A DNA stretch of 64,000 nucleotides from Bartonella harrusi. GTDB lineage: Bacteria; Pseudomonadota; Alphaproteobacteria; Rhizobiales; Rhizobiaceae. The stretch covers positions 248,001-312,000 of the forward strand of contig NZ_CP101114.1 in NCBI RefSeq assembly GCF_024297065.1, written 5' to 3'. Every line of letters starts with the position of its first letter. The first letter of the stretch is position 1. This document shows positions 27,201 through 38,803 of this stretch, piece by piece. The notes under the pieces are model-generated. The model was not told where the DNA came from, did not search any database, and saw only the letters and a program-made list of their open reading frames with translations. The position numbers and the translations under genes were made by a program.

Positions 27201-28352
27201 TCATTGTTCAAAAGTATCTATATTTACTAAGCTTTCACTGGTAATGTTTTTAATTGTTTGTGCACCAGTCAATGTCATCGCTACGCGCATTTCATTTGCA
27301 AAAAGATCAAGCAGATGCGCAACACCTTTCTCACCTGCTGTTGCAAGTGCATAAACAAAAGCACGACCAATCATAACAGCATCCGCACCTTGCGCTATCA
27401 TACGTACAACATCAAGGCCAGAACGAACACCAGAATCCACTAAAATAGTCAAATCACTTTTTACCGCTTCTGCAATTGCTGGCAATGCACGTGCAGTTGA
27501 TAAGACACCATCAAGTTGGCGTCCTCCATGATTGGAAACAACAATACCATCAGCACCAAATTGTACGGCTTCTCGTGCATCTTCTGGATCAAGAATACCT
27601 TTCAAAATCATTTTTCCCTTCCAAAAATCTCGAATCCATTGCAGATCACGCCAACCAATTGATGGATCAAAATTTGCACCAAGCCAACCAACATAATCGT
27701 CTAATGCAATCTTCTTTCGCAAATAGGTAGAAACATTTCCAAGATCATGTGGATGTCCCATAATACCAACATTCCAAGTCCAATGAGGATGGGTAAAAGC
27801 TTGAAAAATACGGCGCAATCCAGCATGGGGTCCAGACATTCCCGAATGCGCATCACGATAACGTGCACCAGGAACCGGCATATCGACTGTAAACACCAAG
27901 GTTTGTACACCAGCTGCCCAAGCCCGCTCTAAGACATCACGCATAAATCCACGATCTTTGAGAACATAAAGTTGAAACCAAAATGCACTTCCAACGGCCT
28001 TCTGAACTTCGGCAATGGGGCAAACTGAAACTGTGGATAGGGTAAAGGGAATACCTTTTGCAACGGCTGCACGTGCAGCTTGTACCTCACCACGGTGTGC
28101 ATACATGCCTGTTAATCCAACAGGTGCAAGTATAATCGGTAAATGAAGTGTTTGATCAAGAAGCTTAGTTGAAAGATCAACGTCACCAATCTGCTTTAGA
28201 ATTCTTTGACGGAGTGCAAGTTCTTGAAGATCAGTACAGTTACGTCGTAGCGTTTCCTCAGCATAAGCGCCGCCATCAATATAGTGAAAAAGGAAAGGAG
28301 GGAGTCGACGTTTTGCTGCTTTGCGATAATCAAATGTTGAAGAAATAATCAT
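27201..28352 (-). CDS. lldD: L-lactate dehydrogenase (FMN-dependent)
   Basis: A 383-residue alpha-hydroxy-acid dehydrogenase of the FMN family that oxidises L-lactate to pyruvate and passes electrons to the quinone pool at the inner membrane. Seen: [16 protein letters not shown] near the N-terminus, [27 protein letters not shown], the C-terminal [11 protein letters not shown] with the FMN-contact Lys, [12 protein letters not shown] with the catalytic His and substrate Arg, and [12 protein letters not shown] plus [10 protein letters not shown] for the phosphate site. Full length. Single-gene unit with its own terminator. Confidence 0.93.
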   Translation of the reverse strand: MIISSTFDYRKAAKRRLPPFLFHYIDGGAYAEETLRRNCTDLQELALRQRILKQIGDVDLSTKLLDQTLHLPIILAPVGLTGMYAHRGEVQAARAAVAKGIPFTLSTVSVCPIAEVQKAVGSAFWFQLYVLKDRGFMRDVLERAWAAGVQTLVFTVDMPVPGARYRDAHSGMSGPHAGLRRIFQAFTHPHWTWNVGIMGHPHDLGNVSTYLRKKIALDDYVGWLGANFDPSIGWRDLQWIRDFWKGKMILKGILDPEDAREAVQFGADGIVVSNHGGRQLDGVLSTARALPAIAEAVKSDLTILVDSGVRSGLDVVRMIAQGADAVMIGRAFVYALATAGEKGVAHLLDLFANEMRVAMTLTGAQTIKNITSESLVNIDTFEQ

Positions 28353-29288
28353 AATAGTGCCATTGGTTTTTGAATAAAAAGCGACAATACTCTAAAACGA
28401 ATGAAGATTCATCCACGCACTTCTTATTTAGAGGGTATCTCAAATCATGTCATTGAGTAGAGGCAGGCTATAAAGATAGCAACTTAAAAAAATACATGGA
28501 TAAAACAACATTTCTTTTATCAAGCTTTATGAAAGCTTCACAGTGTTTATCATTGAGAAATATTTGTACATTCATACCTTGTGAATAATTGAGAATAGAG
28601 CTCTTTGAAAATTGAGAGGCTCTCCCTTATAATTAAGGTTCCTTTAAGAGATATTTTTTCAGTCATTTTTTGTAATTTATAAAACATGTTCAAAAATATT
28701 CCTTATATTTTAGTCCATAATTAATAAAGTCAATTATATTTTATCAGCACATAGAATTAAAAAAGTCTTTGTTAAAATTGAAAGCCAAGCTTTTGAATAC
28801 ACCCAATAATCTTCTCATATTATAATACCCAAAACGAAGTTAGGTTTCATTTTCATTGAAATTTATAAAAATATTTTTCATGATTTACCTGGAGATTTTT
28901 CAGAAATTTTGAATATTAATACATATTGACAAAAAAATTTTGTGTTCATAGTTATAGATGGAGGAAAATTACTTACATAAAATCATCAAAACATTGTCTC
29001 AATGAGAAATGAGGTGTTAAAGAAAGCTAACAACAGTGCCAAAGGAAAAAACTATTACTGTATTGTATAAGAAACAGTTTATTCCATAATAATAGTAAAA
29101 TGCATTGAAGATTTTTATTTAAATTTTTAAAACTAAAACCTGTGGGCACAACCGGTTCTATCTGATGATTTTGTAAAATATATCAACAAAGAGTGCTCCA
29201 CATCCTCCACATCTATGAAAAATCGAAAATGTTCTCTCAATCGGATACTCTTTCTGCATAGAGTTTACCAGAGCCTATATTTTTTTAA
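28353..29288. other. Long AT-rich intergenic region, no gene seen
   Basis: About 940 bases between lldD and the dCTP deaminase gene. All six frames are interrupted; I see no tRNA, repeat array or hairpin of note. The length and composition suggest the grave of a lost gene, but no residual similarity can be recognised. Confidence 0.5.
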
Positions 29289-30377
29289 TCATTTAAAATG
29301 TTTAGATAATTTTAATCCCTGTGCTTGGTAATGTGATCCAGTATCCTGCCCATAAAGTGCTAATGGTCGATGAAGCATATGTTCATAGACTAAGCGACCA
29401 ATAATTTGACCATGTTCTAAGATAAAGGGAACCTCATGGCTACGTACTTCTAAAACCGCTTTTGCTCCTTTTCCACCTACTTCCATATGCCCAAATCCTG
29501 GGTCAAAAAAACCTGCATAATGCACCCTAAACTCACCAACTAAGGGGTCAAAAGGGGTCATTTCCGCGGCATAAAGTGGAGGAACATGGACAGCTTCTCG
29601 TGAAACCAAAATATAAAATTCATCAGGATCAAGAATCAGTTCCCTTTGACCACGATCAAAGAGTGGTTCCCAAAAATCGAGAATATCAGCAGCAGCGCGT
29701 TTATCGATATCAATAACACTTGTGTGGCGCTTACCACGATAGCCTATAAGTCCATTTTCGTTGCCCTTCAAATTAATGGAAAGCCCAAGACCACCAGCAC
29801 TAATATTAGGCAAATCATCTGATATCAGAGTTTCATCTCTATGCAAAGCATGGAGTTCAATTTCATTTAAAGAGCTGTACCCTTTGCGGAACCGAAGTTG
29901 AGATAAACGTGATCCGGTACGTACCAAAATAGGAAATGTCCGTGGACTCATTTCAAGATAAAGTGGACCATGATAACCATCACGAATTTTATCAAACTCT
30001 TGTGCATTATCTGTAATCACACGGGTAAAAATGTCTAATCGCCCAGTAGAACTTTTAGGATTGGCAACGGCTGATAAAGTTTCTGGTAAAGCCAAGCTTT
30101 CTAAAAGAGGAACAATATAAACACAACCTGTTTCTAACACGGCTCCGTCTTGCAAAGCAAATTCGTGCAACTTTAACTGTTCGAGTTTATCTAAAACTTT
30201 TACGTTGGCTCCTGGCATAAAGGAAGCACGTATACGATAGGCTTTGTTCCCTAATCGAAGATCAAGACTTGCGGGTTGTATTTGAGTTTTGTCAAATGGA
30301 CACAGAGCTTTGAGAATTTCATTATCAATCAAGGCTTTTATATCATTGTCTGCCAAAATACCGCTTACACGCGTCAT
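29289..30377 (-). CDS. dcd: 2'-deoxycytidine 5'-triphosphate deaminase (long alphaproteobacterial form)
   Basis: A 362-residue protein of the dCTP deaminase/dUTPase fold, about twice the length of E. coli Dcd because the fold is duplicated, as is usual in Rhizobiales. Motifs: QPASLDLRLGNKAYRIRA, ANPKSSTGRLDIFTRV, and in the second half FFDPGFGH and VRSHEVPFILEHGQ. It should convert dCTP to dUTP in the thymidylate supply route. Divergent from mutL across about 300 bases. Whether both halves are catalytic is unclear from sequence alone. Confidence 0.85.
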   Translation of the reverse strand: MTRVSGILADNDIKALIDNEILKALCPFDKTQIQPASLDLRLGNKAYRIRASFMPGANVKVLDKLEQLKLHEFALQDGAVLETGCVYIVPLLESLALPETLSAVANPKSSTGRLDIFTRVITDNAQEFDKIRDGYHGPLYLEMSPRTFPILVRTGSRLSQLRFRKGYSSLNEIELHALHRDETLISDDLPNISAGGLGLSINLKGNENGLIGYRGKRHTSVIDIDKRAAADILDFWEPLFDRGQRELILDPDEFYILVSREAVHVPPLYAAEMTPFDPLVGEFRVHYAGFFDPGFGHMEVGGKGAKAVLEVRSHEVPFILEHGQIIGRLVYEHMLHRPLALYGQDTGSHYQAQGLKLSKHFK

Positions 30378-30679
30378 ATGTTACGCCTTCCATTTTTACT
30401 TTATTTCTTTTTGGCTCAGATAATTGATTGACACAAGCTTTTTTAAGGCGATAGAATCATTCCCCTCTGATTTTGCCAATCAATTTTTTGCTACAATTCA
30501 TACAAGAATGTTACAAGCAATAAAACAATATTTGATACAATATTTCTTGAAAGTAAACTAAGAGTTGTTTTGTGCATAATATCTCTCACAGACTCTCATT
30601 CTTGAATGTTGTACAAATAATGCTATCATAGCTCAGAGTTTCTATTTTAGAATCCACGAGAATCCTTTTAGAATTTATT
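30378..30679. promoter_or_regulatory. Divergent promoter region dcd / mutL
   Basis: About 300 AT-rich bases between divergently transcribed dcd and mutL, which must hold both promoters. I cannot assign precise -35/-10 boxes. No ORF. Confidence 0.4.
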
Positions 30680-32518
30680 ATGATCATACGTCATCTTAGC
30701 GAAAATATTATTAATCAAATTGCTGCCGGTGAGGTGATTGAACGGCCAGCAAATGTTGTCAAAGAACTTGTTGAAAATGCTATTGATGCCGGAGCTACGC
30801 GAATCGAAATTGTCACGGCAAATGGAGGAAAAAATTTTATAAAGGTAAGCGATAATGGTTGTGGTATTCCAGCAGATCAGCTAACGCTAGCAGTTTCTCG
30901 CCATTGTACTTCAAAAATTACGGATGATGTACACAATATCTGTTTCCTTGGGTTTCGAGGAGAAGCTTTACCCTCAATTGGTTCTGTTGCGAAACTGAAA
31001 TTAACCTCACGAACGCAAGATGCTGATAGTGCTTCTGAAATTATTGTTACAGCAGGAAAAATCATTGGACCAAAGCCCTCTTCTGGCAATCTTGGAACGA
31101 TTGTTGAAGTTCGTGACCTTTTCTTTGTAACACCAGCACGACTAAAATTCATGAAAACTGATCGTGCTGAAGCGAATGCCATTAGTGATATGATTAAACG
31201 AATTGCGATCGCATTTCCACATATTCGTTTTTCTCTTTCAGGTCCAGACAGAACGTCTATAGAACTCCCTGCTACAGAAAATAACACGCAAGGGCAGTTA
31301 CAGCGTATTACGCAGATTATGGGTAAAGAATTTGCTCAAAACAGTATTGCTCTTAATGCTGAGCGTGAAACAGTGCGTTTAACAGGGTTTGCTTGTTTGC
31401 CATCTTTTAACCGTAGTAATAGCCTTCATCAATTTGCTTATGTTAATGGGCGCCCAGTACGAGACAAGTTTCTTTTTGGTGCAATTCGAGGAGCCTATGC
31501 TGATGTCATGACACGGGATCGTTATCCTGTATCGATTCTTTTTATTGATTTACCACCAGCTGATGTAGATGTTAACGTTCATCCAGCCAAAGCAGATGTG
31601 CGCTTCCGCGATTCAGGATTCATTCGCGGTTTAATTGTTGGAGCAATTCGTGAAGCGTTGCATCAAATTGGTGTTCGTCCTACTTCAACGCGTTCTGAAG
31701 CAATGTTAACAGCCTTTCAGACACAACATTTCTTGAAGCCTTTTAAAAGAAACCATCAATCTTCTTCGTACACCCCACAGCATCATCATTTTGCATCCGC
31801 ATCAATGTTTCATAAACCATTAGATATTACCAGTTCTTCTGGTTTCAAAGAAGAGACGACTCCTCTTATGGAGGGTTTAGATACGCCAAGTGGTGATGCC
31901 TATATTACTAGTATGGTACCATCATCAGAAGAACTATCTTATCCATTAGGAGCAGCGAGAGCCCAAATTCATAAAAACTATATTATTGCTCAAACCCAAG
32001 ATAGTTTGATCATTGTCGACCAACATGCTGCTCATGAACGATTGATTTATGAAGCACTCAAGAATGCACTTTATTCTGAACCACTTCCCTCACAAATATT
32101 ACTTATTCCTGAAATTGTAGAACTCTCTGAAGAAGATCTAACATGCCTTTTAACGCACAAAGAGACTTTGCAGAAGTTTGGTTTGGGAATAGAGCCATTT
32201 GGGCCTGGTGCAATCGTTGTGCGCGAAACACCTTCTATGTTAGGAGAGATCAACATACAAGCACTCATTAGAGATCTTGCAGATGAGGCGGCAGAATATG
32301 ACACGACAGACAATTTAAAAGCAAAACTTGATTATATTGCCGCAACGATGGCTTGTCATGGTTCAATACGGTCTGGGAGGATTTTACGCCCTGAAGAAAT
32401 GAATGCATTGTTACGACAAATAGAAGCAACCCCTCATACAGGAACGTGTAATCACGGACGACCTACTTACATTGAACTCAAATTAGCTGATATAGAAAGG
32501 CTTTTTGGTAGAAAATAA
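30680..32518 (+). CDS. mutL: DNA mismatch repair protein MutL
   Basis: A 612-residue MutL. The N-terminal GHKL ATPase has [11 protein letters not shown] (Mg-binding Glu and Asn), SDNGCGIP, and [13 protein letters not shown]; the transducer region has YVNGRPVRD and [16 protein letters not shown] variable linker (about 330-415) leads to the C-terminal dimerisation domain with [23 protein letters not shown] and [11 protein letters not shown]. Its C-terminal metal-site motifs (ACHGS, CNHGRP) are of the endonuclease-type MutL. Full length. Confidence 0.97.
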   Translation: MIIRHLSENIINQIAAGEVIERPANVVKELVENAIDAGATRIEIVTANGGKNFIKVSDNGCGIPADQLTLAVSRHCTSKITDDVHNICFLGFRGEALPSIGSVAKLKLTSRTQDADSASEIIVTAGKIIGPKPSSGNLGTIVEVRDLFFVTPARLKFMKTDRAEANAISDMIKRIAIAFPHIRFSLSGPDRTSIELPATENNTQGQLQRITQIMGKEFAQNSIALNAERETVRLTGFACLPSFNRSNSLHQFAYVNGRPVRDKFLFGAIRGAYADVMTRDRYPVSILFIDLPPADVDVNVHPAKADVRFRDSGFIRGLIVGAIREALHQIGVRPTSTRSEAMLTAFQTQHFLKPFKRNHQSSSYTPQHHHFASASMFHKPLDITSSSGFKEETTPLMEGLDTPSGDAYITSMVPSSEELSYPLGAARAQIHKNYIIAQTQDSLIIVDQHAAHERLIYEALKNALYSEPLPSQILLIPEIVELSEEDLTCLLTHKETLQKFGLGIEPFGPGAIVVRETPSMLGEINIQALIRDLADEAAEYDTTDNLKAKLDYIAATMACHGSIRSGRILRPEEMNALLRQIEATPHTGTCNHGRPTYIELKLADIERLFGRK

Positions 32519-32633
32519 GTTTTTGTTTACTCTTGTAGAAGAAAATATTTTTTAAATCATTCTCGACTCTAGAAGGCATTTTATGGCACTGTATTTTTAT
32601 AACTTCTCATAAAACAGGAAGGAATTATGAAGA

Positions 32634-32870
32634 ATGTTTTCCAGTGATGAACGTGAAGCAAAGATTCATTATACCAATAATGGCTATAAAATTGTAGAAT
32701 ATGGAACTTATACTCGCTGCGCTGTTAGCGGAGAAAAAATCCCAATAGATGATTTAAAATATTGGAATCATCACCGGCAAGAAGCATATGCGAGTTGTGA
32801 AATTTCCTATCATCGTGAGCTTGAATGCAATCCTTATCTCAGTCAATTGTTAGAAGCACAGAAAAAGTAA
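32634..32870 (+). CDS. DUF2093 protein
   Basis: A 78-residue protein, DUF2093 family, conserved in Rhizobiales: KIHYTNNGYKIVEYGTYTRCAVSGEKIPIDDLKYW and a second Cys in YASCEISY. Two Cys with a beta-rich core could hold a structural metal, but only one C-x-x-G type element is seen. AGGAAGGA lies upstream of ATG 32634. Convergent with lpxK. Function unknown. Confidence 0.8.
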   Translation: MFSSDEREAKIHYTNNGYKIVEYGTYTRCAVSGEKIPIDDLKYWNHHRQEAYASCEISYHRELECNPYLSQLLEAQKK

Positions 32871-32915
32871 CCAGTTGAAAATTATAAATTCAGTCTTTTT
32901 CTTCAAGAGGGCAAA

Positions 32916-33938
32916 TTAAAGGGGGGGCTTTTTGCGCTTTCTAAAACGGGTTATGACTTCTTCAAGCAGAAGATGGCAAAAATCTTTTTGAGAAAAATGA
33001 ACGTTAACATCAAAGATAATAAGATTTTTCAAGTCTTTTTGTGCACTGTTTGTTTGTATACGGACATAATCCTTAGCTGTTGTAGCGAGCCATAAGTTTT
33101 CCATTTTAGCATTTTGTGCAAGATTTTTTAAATCTGTATCGGTAAAAAAATAGTGGTCAGGGTAAGAGTAAGTTTGCACAACATGGCCAGACAGTTCTTT
33201 AATGGATTTAAAAAATTTATCTGGATTGCCAATACCGGCAAATGCCAAAAACGATTTTCCTGCAACCTTATCAGATGCTAAAGATTTAAGGGAAGCATAA
33301 TGCAAAGATTTTCCAGCACGCGTGACAAGAAAAGCGATCTTATCATGTTCATCCGAATGACCAATCAATAAAACACTGTCTGTTAAAGAAAGCTGTGTTT
33401 TTAATGGTACACGCAAAGGTCCTGCTGGAAAAACAGCACCATTACCAAAACCACGCATTGCATCTACAACGAGCAATGCATAATCCATGTAAAGACGGCG
33501 GCTTTGAAACCCATCATCCATTAAAATAAGATGACATCCTTTTTGCTTGAGCCGTTGTGCTGCTGCATAACGATCGACTGATAGAGCAACAAAAGCATGT
33601 TGAACAAGTAAAAGTGCCTCATCCCCAACATCGCGCGCATCATCATATTCTTTATTTACAAGATGCACTCCTTTAAATGCTCCGCCATAACCACGCGATA
33701 CAATACCGGGCACGAAACCAAGCTCTTTTGCGGCTTTTGCAAAAGCAATGACAACAGGCGTCTTACCAGTACCACCACATGTAAAATTGCCAATACATAA
33801 AACTGGAAGATCGATAATAGGAGGCTTTTTTTCTATACGGCAGCGTGAAAAATAGCCATAAACCCAAGAAACCGGAGTGAATAAAAGACGTAAGAAGCTT
33901 TTATCTTTCCACCAAAAATTAGGTGTCTTAATGTGCAT
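32916..33938 (-). CDS. lpxK: Tetraacyldisaccharide 4'-kinase
   Basis: A 340-residue inner-membrane-associated P-loop kinase that phosphorylates the 4' position of lipid A disaccharide. Walker A is [16 protein letters not shown] (about residues 51-66); [13 protein letters not shown], the [13 protein letters not shown] catalytic region and [11 protein letters not shown] follow. N-terminal hydrophobic region as in the family. Its start overlaps the end of waaA by 11 bases, so the two lipid A genes are coupled. Confidence 0.95.
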   Translation of the reverse strand: MHIKTPNFWWKDKSFLRLLFTPVSWVYGYFSRCRIEKKPPIIDLPVLCIGNFTCGGTGKTPVVIAFAKAAKELGFVPGIVSRGYGGAFKGVHLVNKEYDDARDVGDEALLLVQHAFVALSVDRYAAAQRLKQKGCHLILMDDGFQSRRLYMDYALLVVDAMRGFGNGAVFPAGPLRVPLKTQLSLTDSVLLIGHSDEHDKIAFLVTRAGKSLHYASLKSLASDKVAGKSFLAFAGIGNPDKFFKSIKELSGHVVQTYSYPDHYFFTDTDLKNLAQNAKMENLWLATTAKDYVRIQTNSAQKDLKNLIIFDVNVHFSQKDFCHLLLEEVITRFRKRKKPPL

Positions 33939-35247
33939 GCTTTCTCTGATGTTGATTTAAACCTGTTTGTATCACAAGAGGTTGCAAAAACGGCTCAAGA
34001 AGCTTTAATGTGCGCTCGAGTGCACCCGCCATGCTGGTTGCTACTTCATAGGCTTTATCGACCATTTCTTGTCGTAAGACCTCATTTGTTAAAAGCCTAT
34101 AGACCTGAATAGCGAGCTGTTTTGCATCTTGAATCATATATGCTGCATCACGTGCTAGAAATTTCTCAAACATTTCTTGAAAATTTGTAACATGAGGTCC
34201 AGTTAGAATAGCCGAACCAAGCAAAGCTAATTCTAATGGATTGTGTCCTCCATCTCCACATAATGACTTTCCAATGAAAGAAACTTTCGATAAGCGAAGA
34301 AACAGTCCCATTTCTCCAATCGTATCTCCCCAAAAAATGTCTGTATTTGCATCTGGTACAGCATTGTTACTTCTACGGATAAAACGCAAGCTCTTATTAT
34401 GACAATTTTGCATAAGATTTTCTAAACGTTCAGGATGACGAGGCACAATGATTGTCAATAAATCTGGCAAATAATTTTTAAGAATCTTATGAACCTCAAA
34501 AGCAATTTCTTCTTCCCCTTCATGGGTTGAAATAGCTGCCCAAACTGGGCGATTGCCAATAGCACTACGATAATGCGCAAGCAAATCTTGATTTTCAAGT
34601 GGTAAAACATCAGCCTTAAGATTACCAGAAAATGCCACAGATTTTACCCCAAGCGCTTGATAACAAGCGACATCTCTTTCGTTTTGACCAATAGCCAAGT
34701 CGATATGCTGAAAAATATGTTTGGAAAGAACAGGTCGTTTTTGCCAAGCTTTAAAAGAACGTTCAGACATATGAGCATTCACTAAAATTTGTGGAATGTG
34801 CATTTTGGCAAGTTCTTTAATCCGGAGCGGCCAAATCTCCGATTCACAAACCAAAGCTAAATCAGGCTTCCAATGATCAATAAAGCGGCGCACAGCCAAA
34901 TCTAAATCCAACGGAGCATATTGATGAATGAGCCGATTACCAAACAGCTTTTTCGCAAGAGAAGAAGATGTTACAGTACCTGTTGTTAATAATATATTGA
35001 TTTTCAATGATAAAATATAATTAATGAGCGAGAAAAGTGCGAGAGTTTCTCCAACACTAGCCGCATGCAACCAAATTAATGGACTTTGAGGACGTATTTT
35101 ATAGTTTTTACCCAAACGTTCTTTTTGGCGACTCCACTCTTCTTTTCCACGTACAGCACGAAGAAACAAATAGAAAGGCACAACGGGACGCAAGCAAAAA
35201 CCAATCATCCGATAGATTGAAAGAGCCGTACGTGCCTTTAGTTCCAT
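33928..35247 (-). CDS. waaA: 3-deoxy-D-manno-octulosonic acid (Kdo) transferase
   Basis: A 439-residue GT30 glycosyltransferase that adds Kdo to lipid IVA at the inner membrane. N-terminal anchor with [21 protein letters not shown]; donor-site features [33 protein letters not shown] and the C-terminal [20 protein letters not shown] chose ATG 35247 (MELKARTAL); the in-frame GTG 35268 would add seven residues, with GAGG lying between the two. Followed by lpxK with overlap. Confidence 0.93.
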   Translation of the reverse strand: MELKARTALSIYRMIGFCLRPVVPFYLFLRAVRGKEEWSRQKERLGKNYKIRPQSPLIWLHAASVGETLALFSLINYILSLKINILLTTGTVTSSSLAKKLFGNRLIHQYAPLDLDLAVRRFIDHWKPDLALVCESEIWPLRIKELAKMHIPQILVNAHMSERSFKAWQKRPVLSKHIFQHIDLAIGQNERDVACYQALGVKSVAFSGNLKADVLPLENQDLLAHYRSAIGNRPVWAAISTHEGEEEIAFEVHKILKNYLPDLLTIIVPRHPERLENLMQNCHNKSLRFIRRSNNAVPDANTDIFWGDTIGEMGLFLRLSKVSFIGKSLCGDGGHNPLELALLGSAILTGPHVTNFQEMFEKFLARDAAYMIQDAKQLAIQVYRLLTNEVLRQEMVDKAYEVATSMAGALERTLKLLEPFLQPLVIQTGLNQHQRKHAH

Positions 35248-35881
35248 CACTAAAACTACCTCATTCACTTATTTTGAGACGTTTATAAGCTTTTTCCATT
35301 AAACAATTCATCATCTCTGTTAATTGCATTAATTTTTTCTCAGCGAGTAGCTAAATATAAATATCCTTTATATTTTAAGTAACAAAAACGCTTTCTTCAT
35401 AAGAATGTTTTGAAAAGCAGAATTGCAATTCTACTCTGTTTTTTCAAAAATCTCCTCCTGCAAAAATGCAGGTATACAAAGTATGATAGGACAGTAAAGA
35501 ATTTTGCGAATAAAATAATCTTTTTTCTAGTTTCAAGGACTTTATATCCACAATTATGGTATTTTTCATTAGATTTAAGAGCATTGTAAGCATGAACACT
35601 CTTATCGTTCTCTTTATAAAATAAGGTATTTCACTTTATATCTTTAAATTATGAATAAATTTAATTTTTCACTTAAAGAGTACATTTATTTCCGAATTTA
35701 CCACAGAAAATTGCACAAATCATGCTTATAGGAGTAAAATTACGGCTTCATGCACCAAAAGTATCTTAAAAGATGCAACTTCTTTTTCTAATTTTTTTAT
35801 TCATCCTAAATATTAAATCTAAAAAATTTAATCTTTCCGGACGTGTATAACGAGGAAAATAAAAATCAAGAAGGCAATTTT
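35248..35881. other. AT-rich intergenic, one palindromic hairpin
   Basis: About 630 bases without a gene. At about 35418-35437 there is a hairpin-capable palindrome AGAATTGCAATTCT in a longer imperfect stem; it is followed on the plus strand by CTGTTTTTT. It could be a weak terminator, but no plus-strand gene precedes it. Confidence 0.45.
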
Positions 35882-36124
35882 TTACGCATCACTCATCTCA
35901 CTATCAAGAAAGCGATGCAAATCTACAATGTAATAACGTTGTAATGCATTATCGACACTGCTTTGTGCTTTTGCTTGCCATGCTTCTTGAGCTGATTGAT
36001 AATCTGGAAAAATACCAACCACATCTAAATCATCAGGATTTTTGAATTGATTACTATTAAGGTTTTTCAATTCCCCACCAAATACAAGATGCAAATATTG
36101 TTTTTTTTCAATGCTTTCAGTCAT
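35882..36124 (-). CDS. DUF4170 protein
   Basis: An 80-residue protein of the DUF4170 family: YLHLVFGGELKNL, a DDLDVVGIFPDY block, and RYYIVDLHRFLD at the end. Found in Rhizobiales next to IMPase-family and lipid A genes. I chose ATG 36124 (MTESIEKK) because GGAGG precedes it; an in-frame start four codons earlier has none. It sits 47 bases after the IMPase-family gene on the same strand. Function unknown. Confidence 0.8.
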   Translation of the reverse strand: MTESIEKKQYLHLVFGGELKNLNSNQFKNPDDLDVVGIFPDYQSAQEAWQAKAQSSVDNALQRYYIVDLHRFLDSEMSDA

Positions 36125-36171
36125 ATGTGCCTCCATATCATTAAGAAATTTTAGCGCTTTTTCATCCGTGA

Positions 36172-36976
36172 TTAAACTAACTTTGCTTTATGAACAACAT
36201 CTATCATATCTTGACAGCAATTATTTTTTCCAGCAATTAAAAGCCCATATTGATAGGATTCAATTCCGTAAGATATGAAAGATGTATCAAGCGATAGAAA
36301 ACATCCTCCACATTCTTGTAAAATGAGATCTGCTGCGGCAATATCCCACGCATGACAATTCGGACGAACTAACACAAGATCAATTTCATTTTGAGCAACA
36401 AGAGCAATACGATATGCGAGAGAAGGGATATGACGATAAAGAGTGATTCTCTTGAGAAAATCATCTGGCAATTTTTGAGCGAGCGATTTATCAAGCGAGA
36501 CTTTATATTTGCGATTAATTTGCGATTCTAAAAGAGGAAGCGCTCTGCTATTTAATGTAGCCCCTCCGCCAATAACAGCGGCATAAACATCGCCTTGTGC
36601 TGCACATTGCAGGACTCCCACGATAGGACGTCCATTCTCAATAATAGCTATCGATACACACCAATAGGTGCTACCAGAAAGAAAACCACGCGTTCCATCA
36701 ATAGGATCAACCACAAAGTAACGTTCGTAAGCTTTTTGCTCTCGATCATCTTTTGTTTCTTCTGAAATCCATCCATAATTTGGGCGTGCTCCAAGAAGTT
36801 TTTTTTTTCAAAAAGCGATCAACTGCAAAATCTGCTTCACTGACTGGTGAATGACCATCTTTTATCCAAACATCTAACGCACATCCAAAATACCTCATTG
36901 CTAAATCCCCTGCTTCTCGACTCGCATCAAGCAAGAGCTGTAAATCAGAAGTATGATGCGTGTTATTTTCCTGCAA
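36172..36976 (-). pseudogene. Inositol-monophosphatase-family gene (CysQ/HisN-like), frameshifted at an A10 tract
   Basis: The N-terminal frame 36976-36746 encodes LLLDASREAGDLAMRYF and SPVSEADFAVDRFLKKK; then, after ten A (T10 at 36799-36808 on the plus strand), the frame is wrong. In the other phase the expected sequence follows: LLGARPNYGWISEETKDD, then VVDPIDGTRGFLSG (the metal-binding DP.D motif) and later WDIAAADLILQECGG (second metal site). With nine A a single normal protein of about 267 residues results. Its likely role is 3'(2'),5'-bisphosphate nucleotidase or a related sugar-phosphatase. Same break type as in tadA. Its start overlaps the end of pmbA by 14 bases. Confidence 0.8.
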
Positions 36977-38297
36977 GTGTCATCCCTTCAATTAATAATG
37001 TTGGAGCTGCTATACCATAGCGCCGATCAATATCATTCGCAGGCGTTAAATGCGCTAACATATGGAGCAAATCAGAACCTAGAGTTACCTCACTTACTGG
37101 ATAAGTGATTTCACCATTTTCAATCCAAAAACCAGAAGCACCCCGACTATATTGACCTGTAACAAAATCAATGCCATGTCCGAATAATTCTGTAACATAA
37201 AAACCACGTCGCAAATTTTTTATCATATCGTGAGGCGATATTAAACTTGGTTCAATAGCAAAATTGGTACTTGCTGGTTGAACCAATGATGCTGAACGTA
37301 TGCCATGACCATTGGTTTTAAGCCCCAATTCACGTGCTGTAGATGATGAAAGAAGCCAGTTTTTTAAAACACCATTTTCAATAATATTCAATGTTTGCCC
37401 TTCTACTCCCTCTCCATCAAAAGGACAAGAAGCATTTCCACGCAATCGTAAAGGTTGGTCTGTTACGTGAACATCCGGTTTCATCACTGCTTTTCCCAAA
37501 AAGTTTTGTAAAAGACTCGTTTTGCGAACTACAGATGCTCCATTCACCATAGATGCGATATATCCAGCAATTCCGCGAGCTGTACGCGGATCAAAAATAA
37601 CATCTACTCCCCCTGTAAAAGCACGAACTGCTCCTAAACGTCGAACTGCTCTCGTTCCTGCATTTTTTCCCACAGTTTCTGCTGATTCTAAATCAGAAAA
37701 GTGTAAGGCAGTTGTATAATCATAATCGCGCTCCATTGCTGTACCATCACCGGCCACAGCACCACAGGAGCGTGAAAAATAACTGGATTGATAGGTCCCA
37801 CAAAAACCATCGCTCGTTACAAGAACAAATCCACTGCGTCCATAAGCTGTTGCGGCCCCACCAGAATTGCTTACTCCTTTAACATCAAGCGCTGCTGCTT
37901 CCGTTTTTAAAGCATCTTCTGTTAAAAAATTACTATGTGGAACAAAATCATCAAAAAGATCAAGATCTTTAGGATGTCTAACCAAAGAATCTTTATCTGC
38001 CAACCCTTCAAATAAACTGTCAGGAGAAGCCTTCGCCATTGCAACAGCACGTTCTGCAAGTTCTTGCGGATAAACCGTTAAATTAGCAGAAACACTTGCT
38101 ACTTTTTTACCAACAAAAACTCTTAATGTGAAATCATTGCTTTCTGAAGCTTCTGTTGATTCAACTTTTCCAAAACGGACTGAGACACTGGTAGAATGTG
38201 CATGAACAACAACCGCATCAGCAGCATCTGCTCCAGAAAGCTTTGCCGCTTTAACCAACAAAGCAGCTTTATCAATCTGGTTTTTGTCAGTCATCAT
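36963..38297 (-). CDS. pmbA: TldD/PmbA-family metalloprotease subunit
   Basis: A 444-residue protein of the TldD/PmbA family, the PmbA (TldE) half, which lacks the HExxxH metal motif of TldD. Blocks: SVSVRFGKVESTEASESNDF, VGKKVASVSAN, LHFSDLESAE, CPFDGEGVEGQTLNIIENGVLKNW, the VTELFGHGIDFVTGQYSRGASGFWIENGEI block split across the C-terminal third. TldD/TldE degrade or mature small peptides such as microcins and RiPPs and cleave unfolded peptides. GGGAG precedes the double ATG at 38297/38294. Its stop overlaps the IMPase-family start. Confidence 0.9.
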   Translation of the reverse strand: MMTDKNQIDKAALLVKAAKLSGADAADAVVVHAHSTSVSVRFGKVESTEASESNDFTLRVFVGKKVASVSANLTVYPQELAERAVAMAKASPDSLFEGLADKDSLVRHPKDLDLFDDFVPHSNFLTEDALKTEAAALDVKGVSNSGGAATAYGRSGFVLVTSDGFCGTYQSSYFSRSCGAVAGDGTAMERDYDYTTALHFSDLESAETVGKNAGTRAVRRLGAVRAFTGGVDVIFDPRTARGIAGYIASMVNGASVVRKTSLLQNFLGKAVMKPDVHVTDQPLRLRGNASCPFDGEGVEGQTLNIIENGVLKNWLLSSSTARELGLKTNGHGIRSASLVQPASTNFAIEPSLISPHDMIKNLRRGFYVTELFGHGIDFVTGQYSRGASGFWIENGEITYPVSEVTLGSDLLHMLAHLTPANDIDRRYGIAAPTLLIEGMTLAGK

Positions 38298-38803
38298 AAT
38301 CTCCCTTTAATATAGTATTATATGGATAAGCAATCGGACAAATTTATATAAAAATGCAATTTTTATATGTCATCAATAAAATTGTGTACCATTCATGCAT
38401 TGTTTTTCTTTTAACGAATCGACAAATTTCTGTCAGCTTCTCTTGAAAAATGCAACAAGTCATAAAATCTCTTTTGTTTCAATTCTTTTCATTCTCTTCT
38501 GTCATCCAAAATTTAAATCGATATTTATAATCAAACCAATAGAAAAGGGTAAAATAACGCTTAATTTTAAAATCAAAAACGACAAACGGGCTAGATTACA
38601 TACATATCCACCATTAAAAATTAAATCAGTTTTTATGTTATTTTTTCTATAATACTCTTCCATTTGCAATTAAGCATAAAGAAATACTTCGCTGGTAAGT
38701 GTTTTAAAAAATATTAACAGTTCAAGGCTTTAACTTTATATGGGCTATAAATTACAAATTGCCTTCTTTAAAAACTATTAATTGTCTTTGTGAATGAATA
38801 TAG
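38298..38803. other. Intergenic, AT-rich, no supported gene
   Basis: About 500 bases. An 85-codon plus-strand frame (38395-38652) is low-complexity, AT-driven, without a ribosome site or known domain; I do not support it. pmbA promoter lies at the right edge of this gene on the minus strand. Confidence 0.45.

Noticed and set aside
28353..29288. Hidden pseudogene in the 940-base gap
   Set aside because: No residual similarity could be recognised in any frame.
35418..35437. AGAATTGCAATTCT palindrome as terminator
   Set aside because: No gene ends nearby on the strand with the T-run; kept only as a remark in the intergenic entry.
38395..38652. 85-codon plus-strand ORF
   Set aside because: Low-complexity Lys/Ile/Phe content typical of AT-rich spacer; no ribosome site.
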